Of a stretch of 64,000 bases of DNA, positions 18,501-26,251 are shown one piece after another; position 1 is the first letter of the stretch, and each line of letters starts with the position of its first letter. Source of the stretch: Sebaldella termitidis ATCC 33386 (lineage in GTDB: Bacteria > Fusobacteriota > Fusobacteriia > Fusobacteriales > Leptotrichiaceae). The stretch is taken from contig NC_013517.1 in assembly GCF_000024405.1 (NCBI RefSeq), positions 3,379,989-3,443,988 on the forward strand, read 5' to 3'. Below the pieces are notes generated by a model, which searched no databases, had not been told where the DNA came from, and was given only the letters and a program-made list of their open reading frames with translations. A program made the translations under genes and the position numbers.

Positions 18501-20805
18501 TTCCTATAGAATAGTTCCCGCTTGCATTCCCGGAAGCATAGACAAATATTTTTCCGTCTATGTTATTTATTGCCTTTGCGTAATCTATATGTGATGCATC
18601 AGGTAATGCCGAAGAATTCGGGTTATTGATACCATTTCCACTGAATCCGCTTGTTCTAAGAGCATTTTTAGTTTCTGCATAAAGACCTGCGGCATTTTTT
18701 CCGCCTACAAATATTACACCGTCTTTTGTTGTATATGTCTTGCTGTTTAATGTGAAAGTTACTGTTTTACTTTCATCCAGAGTTTCTTTCAGATTAGGTA
18801 CCAGTCCGCCCATATTTGCACCGTAAGAATTTACGTTGCTTCTGTCTATATCTATTTTGTGAGAACCGCTTACACCGCCGTCCTCATCAATATCAATACC
18901 GTTTAGAACACCGTCCCCGTTTTCCACTGTTACTTTAGATTCTGCATTATATATCAAAACTCTGCTGTTTACGTTATCATTAATTCCGTTTCCGTCATAG
19001 CCCATTCCTTTCATTCCCAGAACGTCTTTAGCAGAAGCGGCTATATTGATAATACCGTCATTTACAGCTCTTGCCCTTGAGTTAGCGGCATCCCAGATCG
19101 TATGACTTGTAACGGTATTGGATGTAGTTACCGTATACCCTCTGTGACCTATATTTTCTCTTATCATTCCTATTGTCTGTCCTGATTCTATATCCAGAAC
19201 ACCGTTATTTATCATCTGCCCGCTCCCCTTATGCTGCATGAGCATGTTGTTACCGCTTACAGATTTTATACTTCCGTCATTATACATAAAGGTCGTATTG
19301 TCAAATATCATTCCCAGATAATTATTAAATACAGCACTTGTTGGCAGCGGTTTTTCCTGTGCAAATGCACTTAGTGCCACGTTACCGTACTGACTGTCAA
19401 AGCCTCCTGCTCCCTGAGTTTTTTCTACTAATACAGTTCCCTGATTCAGTATTATATTGATATCAACTTCACCGTTTGCGTTAGGGATAAATTTCCCCGG
19501 ATTTGCAGGGTCACTGAATCTGTCATTGATATGACCTGCACCGCTTCCATATCCGCGTACCGTATGATCCATATCTACATTCATTACACCATAGTTCCCG
19601 AAACCTTTTATGTGTATTGTTCCGTTTTCACCGTTTACCAGATATTTATTTGAATTGACACCTGGTATAATCTGGTTTGGTTCAGTGTGATTTGTCGGGA
19701 TATACATCATGGCTCCCCCGCCTGACGGAGTATCAGTAGCTGCATTCAGTGTTTTATGTGTCTGAGCGGCGAATATATTCATTGTTCCGCCGTTATATGT
19801 TGTTGCTCTTGCATCTCCGTCCACTGTATCCCCTACTACATAGTTAGTCTGAGAGTTTGGAAGAATTGTCACAGTTCCGAGTATCGATATCATAGTTGCA
19901 CCCGGGCTGTTTTCAAATGTAAAATACCCGTTTCCGTCTTTTTCATTACGGGCTGTAAGCACTACATCAGACGCTATTATTTTAGACTGACCTGCCCCTG
20001 TTGAAACTGAATAGAATCTCCATACAGAATTTGTTGACTCTAATACTGTTTTACTAAAATCTGCTGTAGTTAAAATTCCATTGGCTTTTGGTGCCACGCT
20101 TTCATTTGTAGTACCTGCAAGCGGTCCCGGAGGTGCTCCTGCATTATGTCCCGCAGCAAATGAAAAGTTCACGCTCGGCGGTGTTATATTAACTGTCGGG
20201 CTCACACTAAGATTCATCCCCGGTGCTGTCATTGTAGGCGCTGTTATATTCGGCAGTGAAATTGACTGTGCCTTCTCTATTTTCGTTACCGGCGGCACTA
20301 TAGTGATAGGTGCTATATCTTTTATTGTCAGATCCACATTAGGATTAATTGTAAAATCAGCAACAGTTTTTACCGGAATTGTAGCTCCTATCTGGATATA
20401 TTTTTTTGTTCTTAAATCTTTTATTTTTTTATCAGATGAGTTTTGATCCGAACTTGACACAAGATTTCCTTCGCTGTCATAACTCAGATTATATTCATTA
20501 TTATCTCCTCTGTCTTTTTCACCATAAAATCCCGAAGCAAATATCTGCCATTCCAGATACTCCGGTTTCACAATGTAGTCCCCCTGCACATACAAATCTT
20601 TCAGCTCTTTATTTCTCTTCTTTAATATCTGCTCTATAATTTGATAATTTTTCTGGTTCGGCTTCCCCTGTTCCAGATTTTTTACCATTTTATTATATAG
20701 ACTATCATATTTTACTGACTCAGAAACAGCTGCACCCTTTGCATAAGCCGGTAAAATTGCATTTAACGCCAAAAATGGTATTAATAATTTTTTATTTTTT
20801 TTCAT
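12523..20805 (-). CDS. Giant autotransporter with fusobacterial-type N-terminal domain
   Basis: Cell-surface type V autotransporter of about 2760 aa. A signal peptide (MKKNKKLLIPFLALNAILPAYA) precedes an N-terminal charged region and a proline-rich stretch typical of fusobacterial autotransporters. Then come about 2000 residues of degenerate beta-helix repeats of roughly 20-30 residues, with recurring GIGIYL, NNGTI and SGNI motifs. The last 300 residues form the autotransporter barrel, ending in Ala-Val-Phe. No cysteine is seen, as expected for a periplasm-crossing passenger. Of the two adjacent ATGs the second (20805) is better spaced from AGGAGGG. Monocistronic, with its own terminator. An adhesin role like RadD or Fap2 is inferred only. 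Confidence 0.92.
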   Translation of the reverse strand: MKKNKKLLIPFLALNAILPAYAKGAAVSESVKYDSLYNKMVKNLEQGKPNQKNYQIIEQILKKRNKELKDLYVQGDYIVKPEYLEWQIFASGFYGEKDRGDNNEYNLSYDSEGNLVSSSDQNSSDKKIKDLRTKKYIQIGATIPVKTVADFTINPNVDLTIKDIAPITIVPPVTKIEKAQSISLPNITAPTMTAPGMNLSVSPTVNITPPSVNFSFAAGHNAGAPPGPLAGTTNESVAPKANGILTTADFSKTVLESTNSVWRFYSVSTGAGQSKIIASDVVLTARNEKDGNGYFTFENSPGATMISILGTVTILPNSQTNYVVGDTVDGDARATTYNGGTMNIFAAQTHKTLNAATDTPSGGGAMMYIPTNHTEPNQIIPGVNSNKYLVNGENGTIHIKGFGNYGVMNVDMDHTVRGYGSGAGHINDRFSDPANPGKFIPNANGEVDINIILNQGTVLVEKTQGAGGFDSQYGNVALSAFAQEKPLPTSAVFNNYLGMIFDNTTFMYNDGSIKSVSGNNMLMQHKGSGQMINNGVLDIESGQTIGMIRENIGHRGYTVTTSNTVTSHTIWDAANSRARAVNDGIINIAASAKDVLGMKGMGYDGNGINDNVNSRVLIYNAESKVTVENGDGVLNGIDIDEDGGVSGSHKIDIDRSNVNSYGANMGGLVPNLKETLDESKTVTFTLNSKTYTTKDGVIFVGGKNAAGLYAETKNALRTSGFSGNGINNPNSSALPDASHIDYAKAINNIDGKIFVYASGNASGNYSIGIAGQYASLDNKGDIFLGLLPQAGAITGKGSTVNTEGGVSSAQEQYIGIYGNGSSVYNTGYISDKASSGSKANYSINGIGIFAEKKAIANGSAGYIANNGEIILGTGGKGVAGVGISASDMITLISGGNIEVRSTAANMGVGVYGSYADSDKTDSVISKTGISGNLNILGERAIGVYFKNGKANVHDMNITGTDTVTPDEVDKAFGVAVESSDLKIGNKVKIELKGEDNIGIYGKILTYTDAITSASRSDYIDIALGSGGIGIYLEDITNNSLVKVNNIVTGNSTATRNSGGIALKSTTNRAEINAGNITIGSAEAAGEGFGIFVEGASAQDSKITAGNITVNQKSGIGVFGKNVKEITAGNIKAGKTGVYQESSSTTAGKLSAGSISLIGNEDSMIGVYTNGSSAAVDTEIAGLDMQNAKNDSTGIYIGSGSFKNTGSINIKALDSSFGIYIKGVTGHNTVDFGTGSRTVNLGNDSIGLYLKNSQVSNMITDITIGDTTGAPGTQAGVGMFLEDTAVTGAVNTNIISGNKTVAAYFGANTGNITYNGNVQVGENSLGIYKNGGTLTRDPSKTTIFSGSANTESIGYYLENSVLDYSSNALTAGTLTMNNGIAFLLKGAGSQVTVNGVPITNSDLDKLGLDPKVERFVYSDKQEIITEDVTLDPSVRHYGYHAVNGRIELNGNIYTNNNILGTYGILAQGRYGSGTEEIFISGGKTIDMTNSTGSIGVEVLEGARVKNNGTIKAGKSSSTSSGIGILAESTALLTAEAENTGTGVIEVLDSGIGIYLDSAELGGNILNNGIIRSTENNTLGIYSKLSSSGVVNSVPAATLTNNGDILLKNDSFGIFAENSNINNSGNITVGDTVSGSSVAVYGSKKSIINNTGGTITAGENGLGFYLDNSTLNITGGSFNTGKGILVYAANESSVNYAAGNTVLGDKIGFYLDNSTADFNSKEFTVLDNGVGMYVTNTQAGPVQQSAVKSLGKLILGSNATGIYLKNADLEPVTIGMTNYTLGGAIEINGTNSAAIMGVNSNIENTSNISSSASLNKGIVLKADDSNTYSLKNSSNISLLSDKSIGIYGTTQTGNINIDNTGTINLGNTGSIADASVGIYGTAGVNITNNGTITGGTNTVGLYSNGGTLINNTGITLSHGSVGVYASGGTADINLGSSVTVGDNGAVALYANNGAVLINYSSNISAGTDSVIGYAKDSGTKLDNRAALSIQEEGVGFYTNNGHIINSGTLSSAGNGIIYLYGNNGTIENNGQISGSAHGYGVGIYGSNSDIKNTAAIVLGDSHIPHPNDLSNKDNRFSVGIYGEGSKIDNSSNITVGENGIGIYSYAQSGDITNSGQITSTRDKAIGIFSEVGKNGKIINSGLIDLAGNSVIGVAINKGGTLDNLGTIKVSGTESIAVLAESGSVVNNYNTIDVSGTNSVAVVLKDKSAFINHPGATLILGSGSLGILTDSTSTSNIASGSLSDTSITLPSLASVPIYEPPQIINSGIIKVEGNFEVPYDGVVKVKVDPDSVRELTHAEKVSSGYDLLELENVIMISNAVKYEADSFNVKDVTVTPDFTEGTNALTYKLENVFMPRVSNAGVTSGIASVYSESYTWDAIPVTNADGNVDIWMKKIAYKDLMEGEWYEDFGAAMDEKYAGSTGDAGKIFDKIDRITNGTDFERIMESLGGNIYANINEREDDIARAFENSLSLLQNSHNNTKENVKINVIAGKGKTTEDTPGVTGYNYEMVGVLALREVERTYKHTFGYSLGYVHTDFEFKDGMSSEELVDTLQIGGHSKYKSNDWILRNDLTGRASFHNIDRNINWPSPYGRSEINGSYETYSITSNNTFGRELSIGKNSSVTPYGGLRVMYVTRPDFEEKGLERLEVEGNDAWSVKPKLGVELKTAIPLGSSNAWKIKGALDLGYEYELANLNEREKARLVAIEDGYHKLAEPDDEKGAFRGGVSIGVEVEDRYGIFLTGEYKAGNDKQNDYRAGVTLKAVF

Positions 20806-20808
20806 CAT

Positions 20809-21376
20809 CCCTCCTGTTTATTATTATTTTATGTCTTTCCCCTTATTTTTTTATGAATTATCAGCTTTATAATATTTAAGTATAAAGCTCCCCTTATTCA
20901 TAGCTAAAACATTTTATTTACTCTTTTCTCCTCCTCATAAATTTTATTTTATGAATTTCTTTTATTGTTAAACAAAATCTGTTTTTGGAAATTCTTATCA
21001 ATATTTTACTAAATTTGTTCCTTAAAGTCAATTTAACTATATCGAAATGCTTGTTTAAAATTGTCTGACTTTTTTTAAATGTAAACTTAGAAAATTAATT
21101 ATACGAATAATTGCATATTTCTATATAAGGTATATATAATTTTTATTTTTTCTTATATTTTTATTGTTTATTTTTTTTAACATATAAATTGCTTTTTTTC
21201 ATATTGTATTAGAAATTTTAAATTTATAACATCTATAAGCTCTTTTGTATAAAAATAAAACTATCAGACAAAAAATTAAATTTAAAAATTAAAACTTTAG
21301 ATAATAAAAAATCTTTGCGACAAAAAATTTATCTAAAAAATTTTATATGCATAACAGAAAAAAATATTTTTTCATA
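20809..21376. other. AT-rich gene-free region between autotransporter and PTS operon
   Basis: About 570 bases, very AT-rich, with no credible ORF. It should contain the leader and promoter of the autotransporter (minus strand). A hairpin CATAAA/TTTATG lies near 20937-20953, and a minus-strand GAGGAGGAG near 20930 is followed only by a two-codon frame. No family of repeats or RNA was recognised. Confidence 0.5.
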
Positions 21377-21405
21377 TTGACAATTAGTATTTTTCGTTGT
21401 ATATT
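21377..21405 (+). promoter_or_regulatory. Consensus promoter of the mannosylglycerate-type PTS operon
   Basis: -35 TTGACA (21377-21382), 17-base spacer, -10 TATATT (21400-21405). Predicted start near 21412, about 60 bases before the first gene. Confidence 0.75.
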
Positions 21406-21422
21406 TAAAATATATAATTTAC

Positions 21423-21434
21423 GCAAACGTTTGC
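21423..21434. promoter_or_regulatory. LacI-family operator
   Basis: Perfect palindrome GCAAACGTTTGC with the central CG typical of LacI/GalR operators, lying about 10-20 bases downstream of the predicted transcription start. A repressor here would block the PTS operon; the obvious candidate is the LacI-type regulator encoded at the other end of the locus. Confidence 0.75.
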
Positions 21435-21473
21435 ATAAAATTGAAAGAAAAGCCATAAATGGAGGTAAAAAAC

Positions 21474-21932
21474 TTGATTTTAGAAAATAATCAGATTTTT
21501 TTGGATGAAAAATTAAGTAATAAAGATAATGTTATGTTATTTATAGCCGAAAAATCAAAATTACTCGGAATAACAGATAATGAAAAAGAGATTTATAACA
21601 AGTTATGGGAAAGAGAAAAGGAATACCCTACAGCTGTACAGGATCTTATAGCAGTTCCCCACGTAAAAAGTGATCTGATAAAGACGGCAAAACTTTTGTT
21701 TATAAGACTTACAGAAGCTGTAGACTGGGATTCGCCTGACGGATTCAAAGTAAAATCTGTTTTTGTTATATTGGTACCTGAAAAAGATGCCGGGCAGAAA
21801 CATCTGGAAATACTTTCTAAAGTGGCAGTAAGTCTGCTTGAAGAGGATTTTCAGAGTATGATTCTGAATATGAAAACCGGTGATGAATTAATAAAATATA
21901 TAAAAGAAAATTTGGATGGTGATTTATTATGA
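21474..21932 (+). CDS. PTS fructose/mannitol-family EIIA (mannosylglycerate type)
   Basis: Cytoplasmic phosphocarrier of 152 aa in the phosphotransferase cascade, passing phosphate from HPr to EIIB. The active histidine is His63 in LIAVPHVKS, followed by the family motif HLEILSKVA. TTG at 21474 is taken as the start because GGAGG lies eight bases upstream; the ATG at 21459 would place that site inside the gene. First gene of the operon behind the LacI-type operator; the stop overlaps the EIIB start (ATGA). Together with EIIB and EIIC it equals the single-chain MngA of E. coli split into three. Confidence 0.9.
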   Translation: MILENNQIFLDEKLSNKDNVMLFIAEKSKLLGITDNEKEIYNKLWEREKEYPTAVQDLIAVPHVKSDLIKTAKLLFIRLTEAVDWDSPDGFKVKSVFVILVPEKDAGQKHLEILSKVAVSLLEEDFQSMILNMKTGDELIKYIKENLDGDLL

Positions 21933-22246
21933 AAATAGTCGGAGTAACTTCATGCATTGCAGGACTGGCACATACTCCCATGGCTGCAAAAGCTCTGGAA
22001 AAAGCCGGAGCAAAGCTGGGACATGATGTGAGAATGGAACAGCAGGGTGCAATGGGAAAAGTAAACGAGATTACAGAAAGTGAGATTAAATCAGCAGATC
22101 TTGTACTTATTGCAGCAGATAAGGTAGTAGAGGATGAGGACAGATTCGCCGGGAAACAAATTGTACGTGTAAAAATCGGACAATGTGTATCTAATGCCGA
22201 AGGTGTATTAAAAAAAATCGTTGAAGCTATGGAGAAAAGAAAATAA
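21929..22246 (+). CDS. PTS fructose-family EIIB
   Basis: 105 aa, cytoplasmic. Phosphorylated cysteine Cys9 lies in GVTSCIAGLAHTPMAA, the fructose-family EIIB signature. It receives phosphate from EIIA and hands it to the sugar bound by EIIC. Translationally coupled to EIIA. A 169-base gap with a hairpin separates it from EIIC. Confidence 0.9.
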   Translation: MKIVGVTSCIAGLAHTPMAAKALEKAGAKLGHDVRMEQQGAMGKVNEITESEIKSADLVLIAADKVVEDEDRFAGKQIVRVKIGQCVSNAEGVLKKIVEAMEKRK

Positions 22247-22266
22247 ATAAGTCTGCTGTAATATCC

Positions 22267-22287
22267 TGTTTACTTTAGTGTAAACGG
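22267..22287 (+). other. Hairpin in the EIIB-EIIC gap
   Basis: Stem GTTTAC/GTAAAC with a 6-base loop and no T-tract. It may stabilise or be a processing point in the operon mRNA; it does not look like a terminator. Confidence 0.35.
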
Positions 22288-22415
22288 ATTGAATATTTTA
22301 ACGTTCTGCAGTAAAGTGCCGAATTAACTGCACTGACAGATGATAAAACAATCAGTAATATTTGACTGATTATAAACGGGACATTACATCAGGTACTTAA
22401 AAAGGAGATAATATT

Positions 22416-23516
22416 ATGAAAAAGAAACTTTATGAGGCAAGAGACCACCTCATGGGAGGCATTTCCTATGCACTTCCCGTAATTATAGGCGGTTCATTAG
22501 TTGTGGCAGTAGCAAAGATAATAGGATTTGCCGGCGGAGTGAGTAACCTTGATGATTACGCACAAGCAGGAGGTTTTTTTCACTATGTCTGGATGTTCCA
22601 GAATGTAGGCTGGAGTGCAATAGGACTCCTTAACTTAGTTCTTTCAGGATATATTGCTTATTCAATAGCCGGAAAGCCCGCACTTGCAGCTGGTTTTGTA
22701 GGCGGTGTACTGGCAAGCACTACAAATGCAGGATTTCTTGGAGCAGTAGTAACTGGTTTTTTCGCAGGATGGATCACTAATAAAATAAAAAATAATGTTA
22801 AAATAAAAGGTGCTGCTGCAAGTTCCGTTCCTCTTATTATTCTTCCCCTGCTTACAATCGGACTGACCGGCATTCTGATGGCTTTGATATTAGGCGGTCC
22901 TTTAGGCTGGATCAATACTTCCCTTCTGAACTGGGTTACAAAAATGTCGGAAAATAATACAAATGTCGTTATTCTGGCGGTAATACTCGGAGCAATGATA
23001 GGCTTTGACCTTGGAGGTCCTGTAAATAAAGCAGCATGGATGGCAGGAAATGCTTTATTCATGAGCGGTGTCTATCTTCCTTCTATTTTAGTCAATGTAG
23101 CAATATGGATTCCGCCTTTGGGTTACGGACTTGCCACACTCATAAAAAAGAAAAACTTTTCCGAGACATTTAAAGAAGCAGGCAGCGGTGCTGTTATTAT
23201 GGGAGTAATCGGTATTACCGAAGGTGCTATCCCTTTTACACTCCAAAGTCCCGGCAAGCTGATTCCGTTAAATGTCATAGCATGTGCAGCAGGAACTGCG
23301 ATTGCTGCTTTACTCGGAATATATGTAAAAATGCCTCCTATAGGCGGAATGTATGGATTTTTCAGTGTAGGTAACGGATGGGCGTATCTTGTCGGCGGAA
23401 TATCAGGGGCTTTAATAATAGGCTTTGGTGCTAATTTTCTTGTAGACTTTACAGAAAAAGACAATGGAGCTGTCGCTGAAACTGTTTCAGAAGAGATAGA
23501 ACTCAGCTTTGATTAA
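22416..23516 (+). CDS. PTS fructose-family EIIC permease
   Basis: Inner-membrane sugar channel of 366 aa with about ten hydrophobic segments. Family features include the start MGGISYALPVIIGGSLV, the loop MIGFDLGGPVNKAAW and the motif GITEGAIPF that contributes to substrate binding. Ribosome binding site AAAGGAGATAATATT. With EIIA and EIIB it forms one complete permease. The neighbouring GH38 gene makes 2-O-alpha-mannosyl-D-glycerate the likeliest substrate. Confidence 0.9.
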   Translation: MKKKLYEARDHLMGGISYALPVIIGGSLVVAVAKIIGFAGGVSNLDDYAQAGGFFHYVWMFQNVGWSAIGLLNLVLSGYIAYSIAGKPALAAGFVGGVLASTTNAGFLGAVVTGFFAGWITNKIKNNVKIKGAAASSVPLIILPLLTIGLTGILMALILGGPLGWINTSLLNWVTKMSENNTNVVILAVILGAMIGFDLGGPVNKAAWMAGNALFMSGVYLPSILVNVAIWIPPLGYGLATLIKKKNFSETFKEAGSGAVIMGVIGITEGAIPFTLQSPGKLIPLNVIACAAGTAIAALLGIYVKMPPIGGMYGFFSVGNGWAYLVGGISGALIIGFGANFLVDFTEKDNGAVAETVSEEIELSFD

Positions 23517-23541
23517 GAAATAATTTTACAAGGAGATAAAT

Positions 23542-26178
23542 ATGCAAAAAACAAAAGTACACATTATCCCACATTCACACTGGGATAAAGAATGGTATTT
23601 CACATCTTCCAGATCAAAAATATATCTGATAAAACATATTAAAGAAGTTTTGGATGTTCTGGAAAATAAAGAAGATTTTGGTTTCTTTCTTATGGATGCC
23701 CAAAGTTCACTTATAGAAGACTATTTAAAATATTGTCCTTCCGATGAGGAAAGACTGAAAAAACTGATTTCTGAAAAAAGGTTTTTAACCGGTCCTTGGA
23801 ATACACAGACAGACCAGCTGGTAATATCTCAGGAATCCGTGGTCAGAAACTTATATTACGGAATTGATTATGCAGATAAAATGGGACATTCAATGCCTAT
23901 AGGATATGCCCCTGATATATTCGGTCAGGGTGGAAATATGCCGCAGATATACAGACATTTTGATATTGATAAGTTTCTTTTCTGGAGAGGCGTTGCAGAC
24001 AGCCGTCTAAAACAAACCGAATTTATTTGGGAAGGTGATGACGGTACGCAAATGCTTGCAGTGCAGATTCCTTTCGGTTATTATTACGGCGCTAATATTC
24101 CCGAAGCTGATGAAGAAATCATACACTATCTTGATGAAAAAATAAGTGCCTTGGAAAATAAAGCCTCTACCAAACATGTTTATTTTCCAAACGGTCTTGA
24201 TCAGGCACCTGTGAGAAAAAATCTGCCTGAATTAGTCAAGAAATTTAACAGGCTGAATTCCGAAAGAGAATATATCATAGATTCTCCGGAAAATTTTATG
24301 GCAGAAATAGAAAAAGACTGTCAAAATCTTCCGATAATACACGGGGAGTTAACAGAAGGGAAAAACAGCCGGATTCATAAATCTATTTTTTCTTCACGTG
24401 CTGATCTGAAACAGGCAAATAATAAAATAGAAAACTTTATAGTAAACATACTTGAACCTGTATTATCAATAAGTTATTCTCTGGGAAACCGTTATCCGCA
24501 TGAGGAGCTTGCTGAAATATGGAAATTAATGTTTGCAAATGCTGCACATGACAGTATAGGAGCCTGTAACAGCGACTCTACAAACAGAGATATAGCAAGC
24601 CGTTATAAAATCGCACAGGATATGTCGGAAAATCTTCTGGATCTGAATATGAGGCTGATAAGCCGAAAAATAGATCATAACAGTGATTTTAGCTTTAATA
24701 TCTTTAATCCTCTTCCATATGAAAGAAAATGTGTTACAGAATTTACAGCTTATATTCCTGAGGATGATTTCCGGATCTTTGATCTCGACGGAAAAGAATT
24801 AAAATATGTAATAAAAGAAAAGACAGAGCTTACTGATTATGTTTTAAGCCAGCATATATACCTGAATCCCAGCAAAAAAGCATATATGCCGGAAAAAGTA
24901 TATAAAGCAAAAATACTTGTGGAAACTGGTTCTGTCCCGGCAATGGGATATACACAATTTTACATAGATATGGCAAAAAAAGAAAAACAAAAAGTCGAAA
25001 AAGAATATCAGATAAATGAAATAGAAAATGAATTTTATCATATCACTTTTGAAGCCAATAATACACTTACCATAAAAGATAAAAAATCCGATAAAATATA
25101 TCATAATCAGATGATATTCGAAGAAAACGGCGATGACGGCGATTCCTATAATTACTCGCCTCCGAGAAAAGATATGGTAATCAGATCTTCAGATTTGCAA
25201 AATACAAAATCAGAAGGTACTAAAGTGTATAAATCAGATGTGGAAAATGTACTAAAACTCCAGTTAAACATGAAAGTTCCAAAAGACCTTGAAAGCAGAA
25301 GCAAGGGAATAAACAGCGAAAATTTCAGACTGAACATAGAAGTTTCTCTCAGAAAAAATGATGACCTTGTGAGATTCAGTGTAAAGGCAGATAATCAGGT
25401 ACTCAGCCACAGACTGTGTGTATGTTTTGACACAGAAATCGCAGGTAAATTTTCTACCGCAGATCAGCTGTTTGGTATTGTTCAAAGACCTGTATATCTT
25501 CCCGAAATGAAGACATGGGAAAAGGAAGAATGGCAGGAAACTCCTGTATCCATAGAGCCGATGCAAAGCTTTGTGAGTCTTCATGACGAAAATCACGGTA
25601 CAGCCGTTATTACCGAAGGGGTTCGTGAATATGAAATAATCGGTAAAAAATATGATACAATACGTCTGACCCTGTTCCGAACTTTTAGTCATATGGGAAA
25701 AACTGACCTTTTATACAGACCCGGCAGAGCTTCAGGAGAATCTATCATAGAAACTCCCGACGCACAGCTTTTGGGAGAGTTTGACTTTTCATTTGCTCTG
25801 ACTTTTTTTGAAGGAAGCTTTGATAATGCACATATTGCCAAAAAAGCCAAGGAATATCTCACTCCTATGCCTGTTTACCAGTTTTCGGAGTTTTTGAACG
25901 GAAGACTGATTTATGTATATTGTGATGAGGAAAAGACTCTTCCGCAAAAATACAGCATGTTTTCTTATAAAGATACTGAAGCAGTTATGAGTGCATTTAA
26001 AAAAGCTGAAAATGGTGACGGATATATAATAAGATACTTTAATCCGTTTATATCAAAAACAGTCAGTATAAAAAACAATATTGCAGACAAAGCTGTTATG
26101 CTTGATGAAAGAAGCAGCACAGAGTCTAAAAACGAACTAAACTTCTGTGAATTTCAGACTTATCTCTTAAAACTCTAA
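23542..26178 (+). CDS. mngB: GH38 alpha-mannosidase, mannosylglycerate hydrolase type
   Basis: Cytoplasmic glycoside hydrolase family 38, 878 aa, essentially the length of E. coli MngB (877 aa). It would hydrolyse phosphorylated mannosylglycerate delivered by the PTS to mannose-6-phosphate and glycerate. Zinc ligands His13 and Asp15 lie in PHSHWDKEWYF; the nucleophile is Asp125 in GYAPDIFGQGG; a later zinc histidine is in NAAHDSIGACNSD. The N-terminal (beta/alpha)7 region, helical bundle and C-terminal beta domains are all present. Last gene of the operon, 25 bases after EIIC, with ribosome binding site AAGGAGATAAAT. Another phosphorylated alpha-mannoside is possible as substrate. Confidence 0.88.
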   Translation: MQKTKVHIIPHSHWDKEWYFTSSRSKIYLIKHIKEVLDVLENKEDFGFFLMDAQSSLIEDYLKYCPSDEERLKKLISEKRFLTGPWNTQTDQLVISQESVVRNLYYGIDYADKMGHSMPIGYAPDIFGQGGNMPQIYRHFDIDKFLFWRGVADSRLKQTEFIWEGDDGTQMLAVQIPFGYYYGANIPEADEEIIHYLDEKISALENKASTKHVYFPNGLDQAPVRKNLPELVKKFNRLNSEREYIIDSPENFMAEIEKDCQNLPIIHGELTEGKNSRIHKSIFSSRADLKQANNKIENFIVNILEPVLSISYSLGNRYPHEELAEIWKLMFANAAHDSIGACNSDSTNRDIASRYKIAQDMSENLLDLNMRLISRKIDHNSDFSFNIFNPLPYERKCVTEFTAYIPEDDFRIFDLDGKELKYVIKEKTELTDYVLSQHIYLNPSKKAYMPEKVYKAKILVETGSVPAMGYTQFYIDMAKKEKQKVEKEYQINEIENEFYHITFEANNTLTIKDKKSDKIYHNQMIFEENGDDGDSYNYSPPRKDMVIRSSDLQNTKSEGTKVYKSDVENVLKLQLNMKVPKDLESRSKGINSENFRLNIEVSLRKNDDLVRFSVKADNQVLSHRLCVCFDTEIAGKFSTADQLFGIVQRPVYLPEMKTWEKEEWQETPVSIEPMQSFVSLHDENHGTAVITEGVREYEIIGKKYDTIRLTLFRTFSHMGKTDLLYRPGRASGESIIETPDAQLLGEFDFSFALTFFEGSFDNAHIAKKAKEYLTPMPVYQFSEFLNGRLIYVYCDEEKTLPQKYSMFSYKDTEAVMSAFKKAENGDGYIIRYFNPFISKTVSIKNNIADKAVMLDERSSTESKNELNFCEFQTYLLKL

Positions 26179-26212
26179 TTTTAGGCATACTGCTCCAAAA
26201 CTTTTCAAAAAT

Positions 26213-26251
26213 AAAAAGGCTGTAAATTCTGAATGAAATACAGCCTTTTTT
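26213..26251. terminator. Bidirectional terminator between mngB and the LacI gene
   Basis: Stem AAAAAGGCTGTA/TACAGCCTTTTT with a 14-base loop, usable on both strands. The LacI-type gene's stop codon abuts it. Confidence 0.85.

Noticed and set aside
13374-20639. Several plus-strand ORFs of 60-180 codons opposite the giant autotransporter
   Set aside because: Antisense shadows caused by the repetitive codon pattern of the passenger; no ribosome binding sites and no coherent products.
22658-23464. Minus-strand ORFs opposite the fructose-family EIIC
   Set aside because: Antisense frames of a membrane-protein gene; composition and lack of start signals mark them as shadows.
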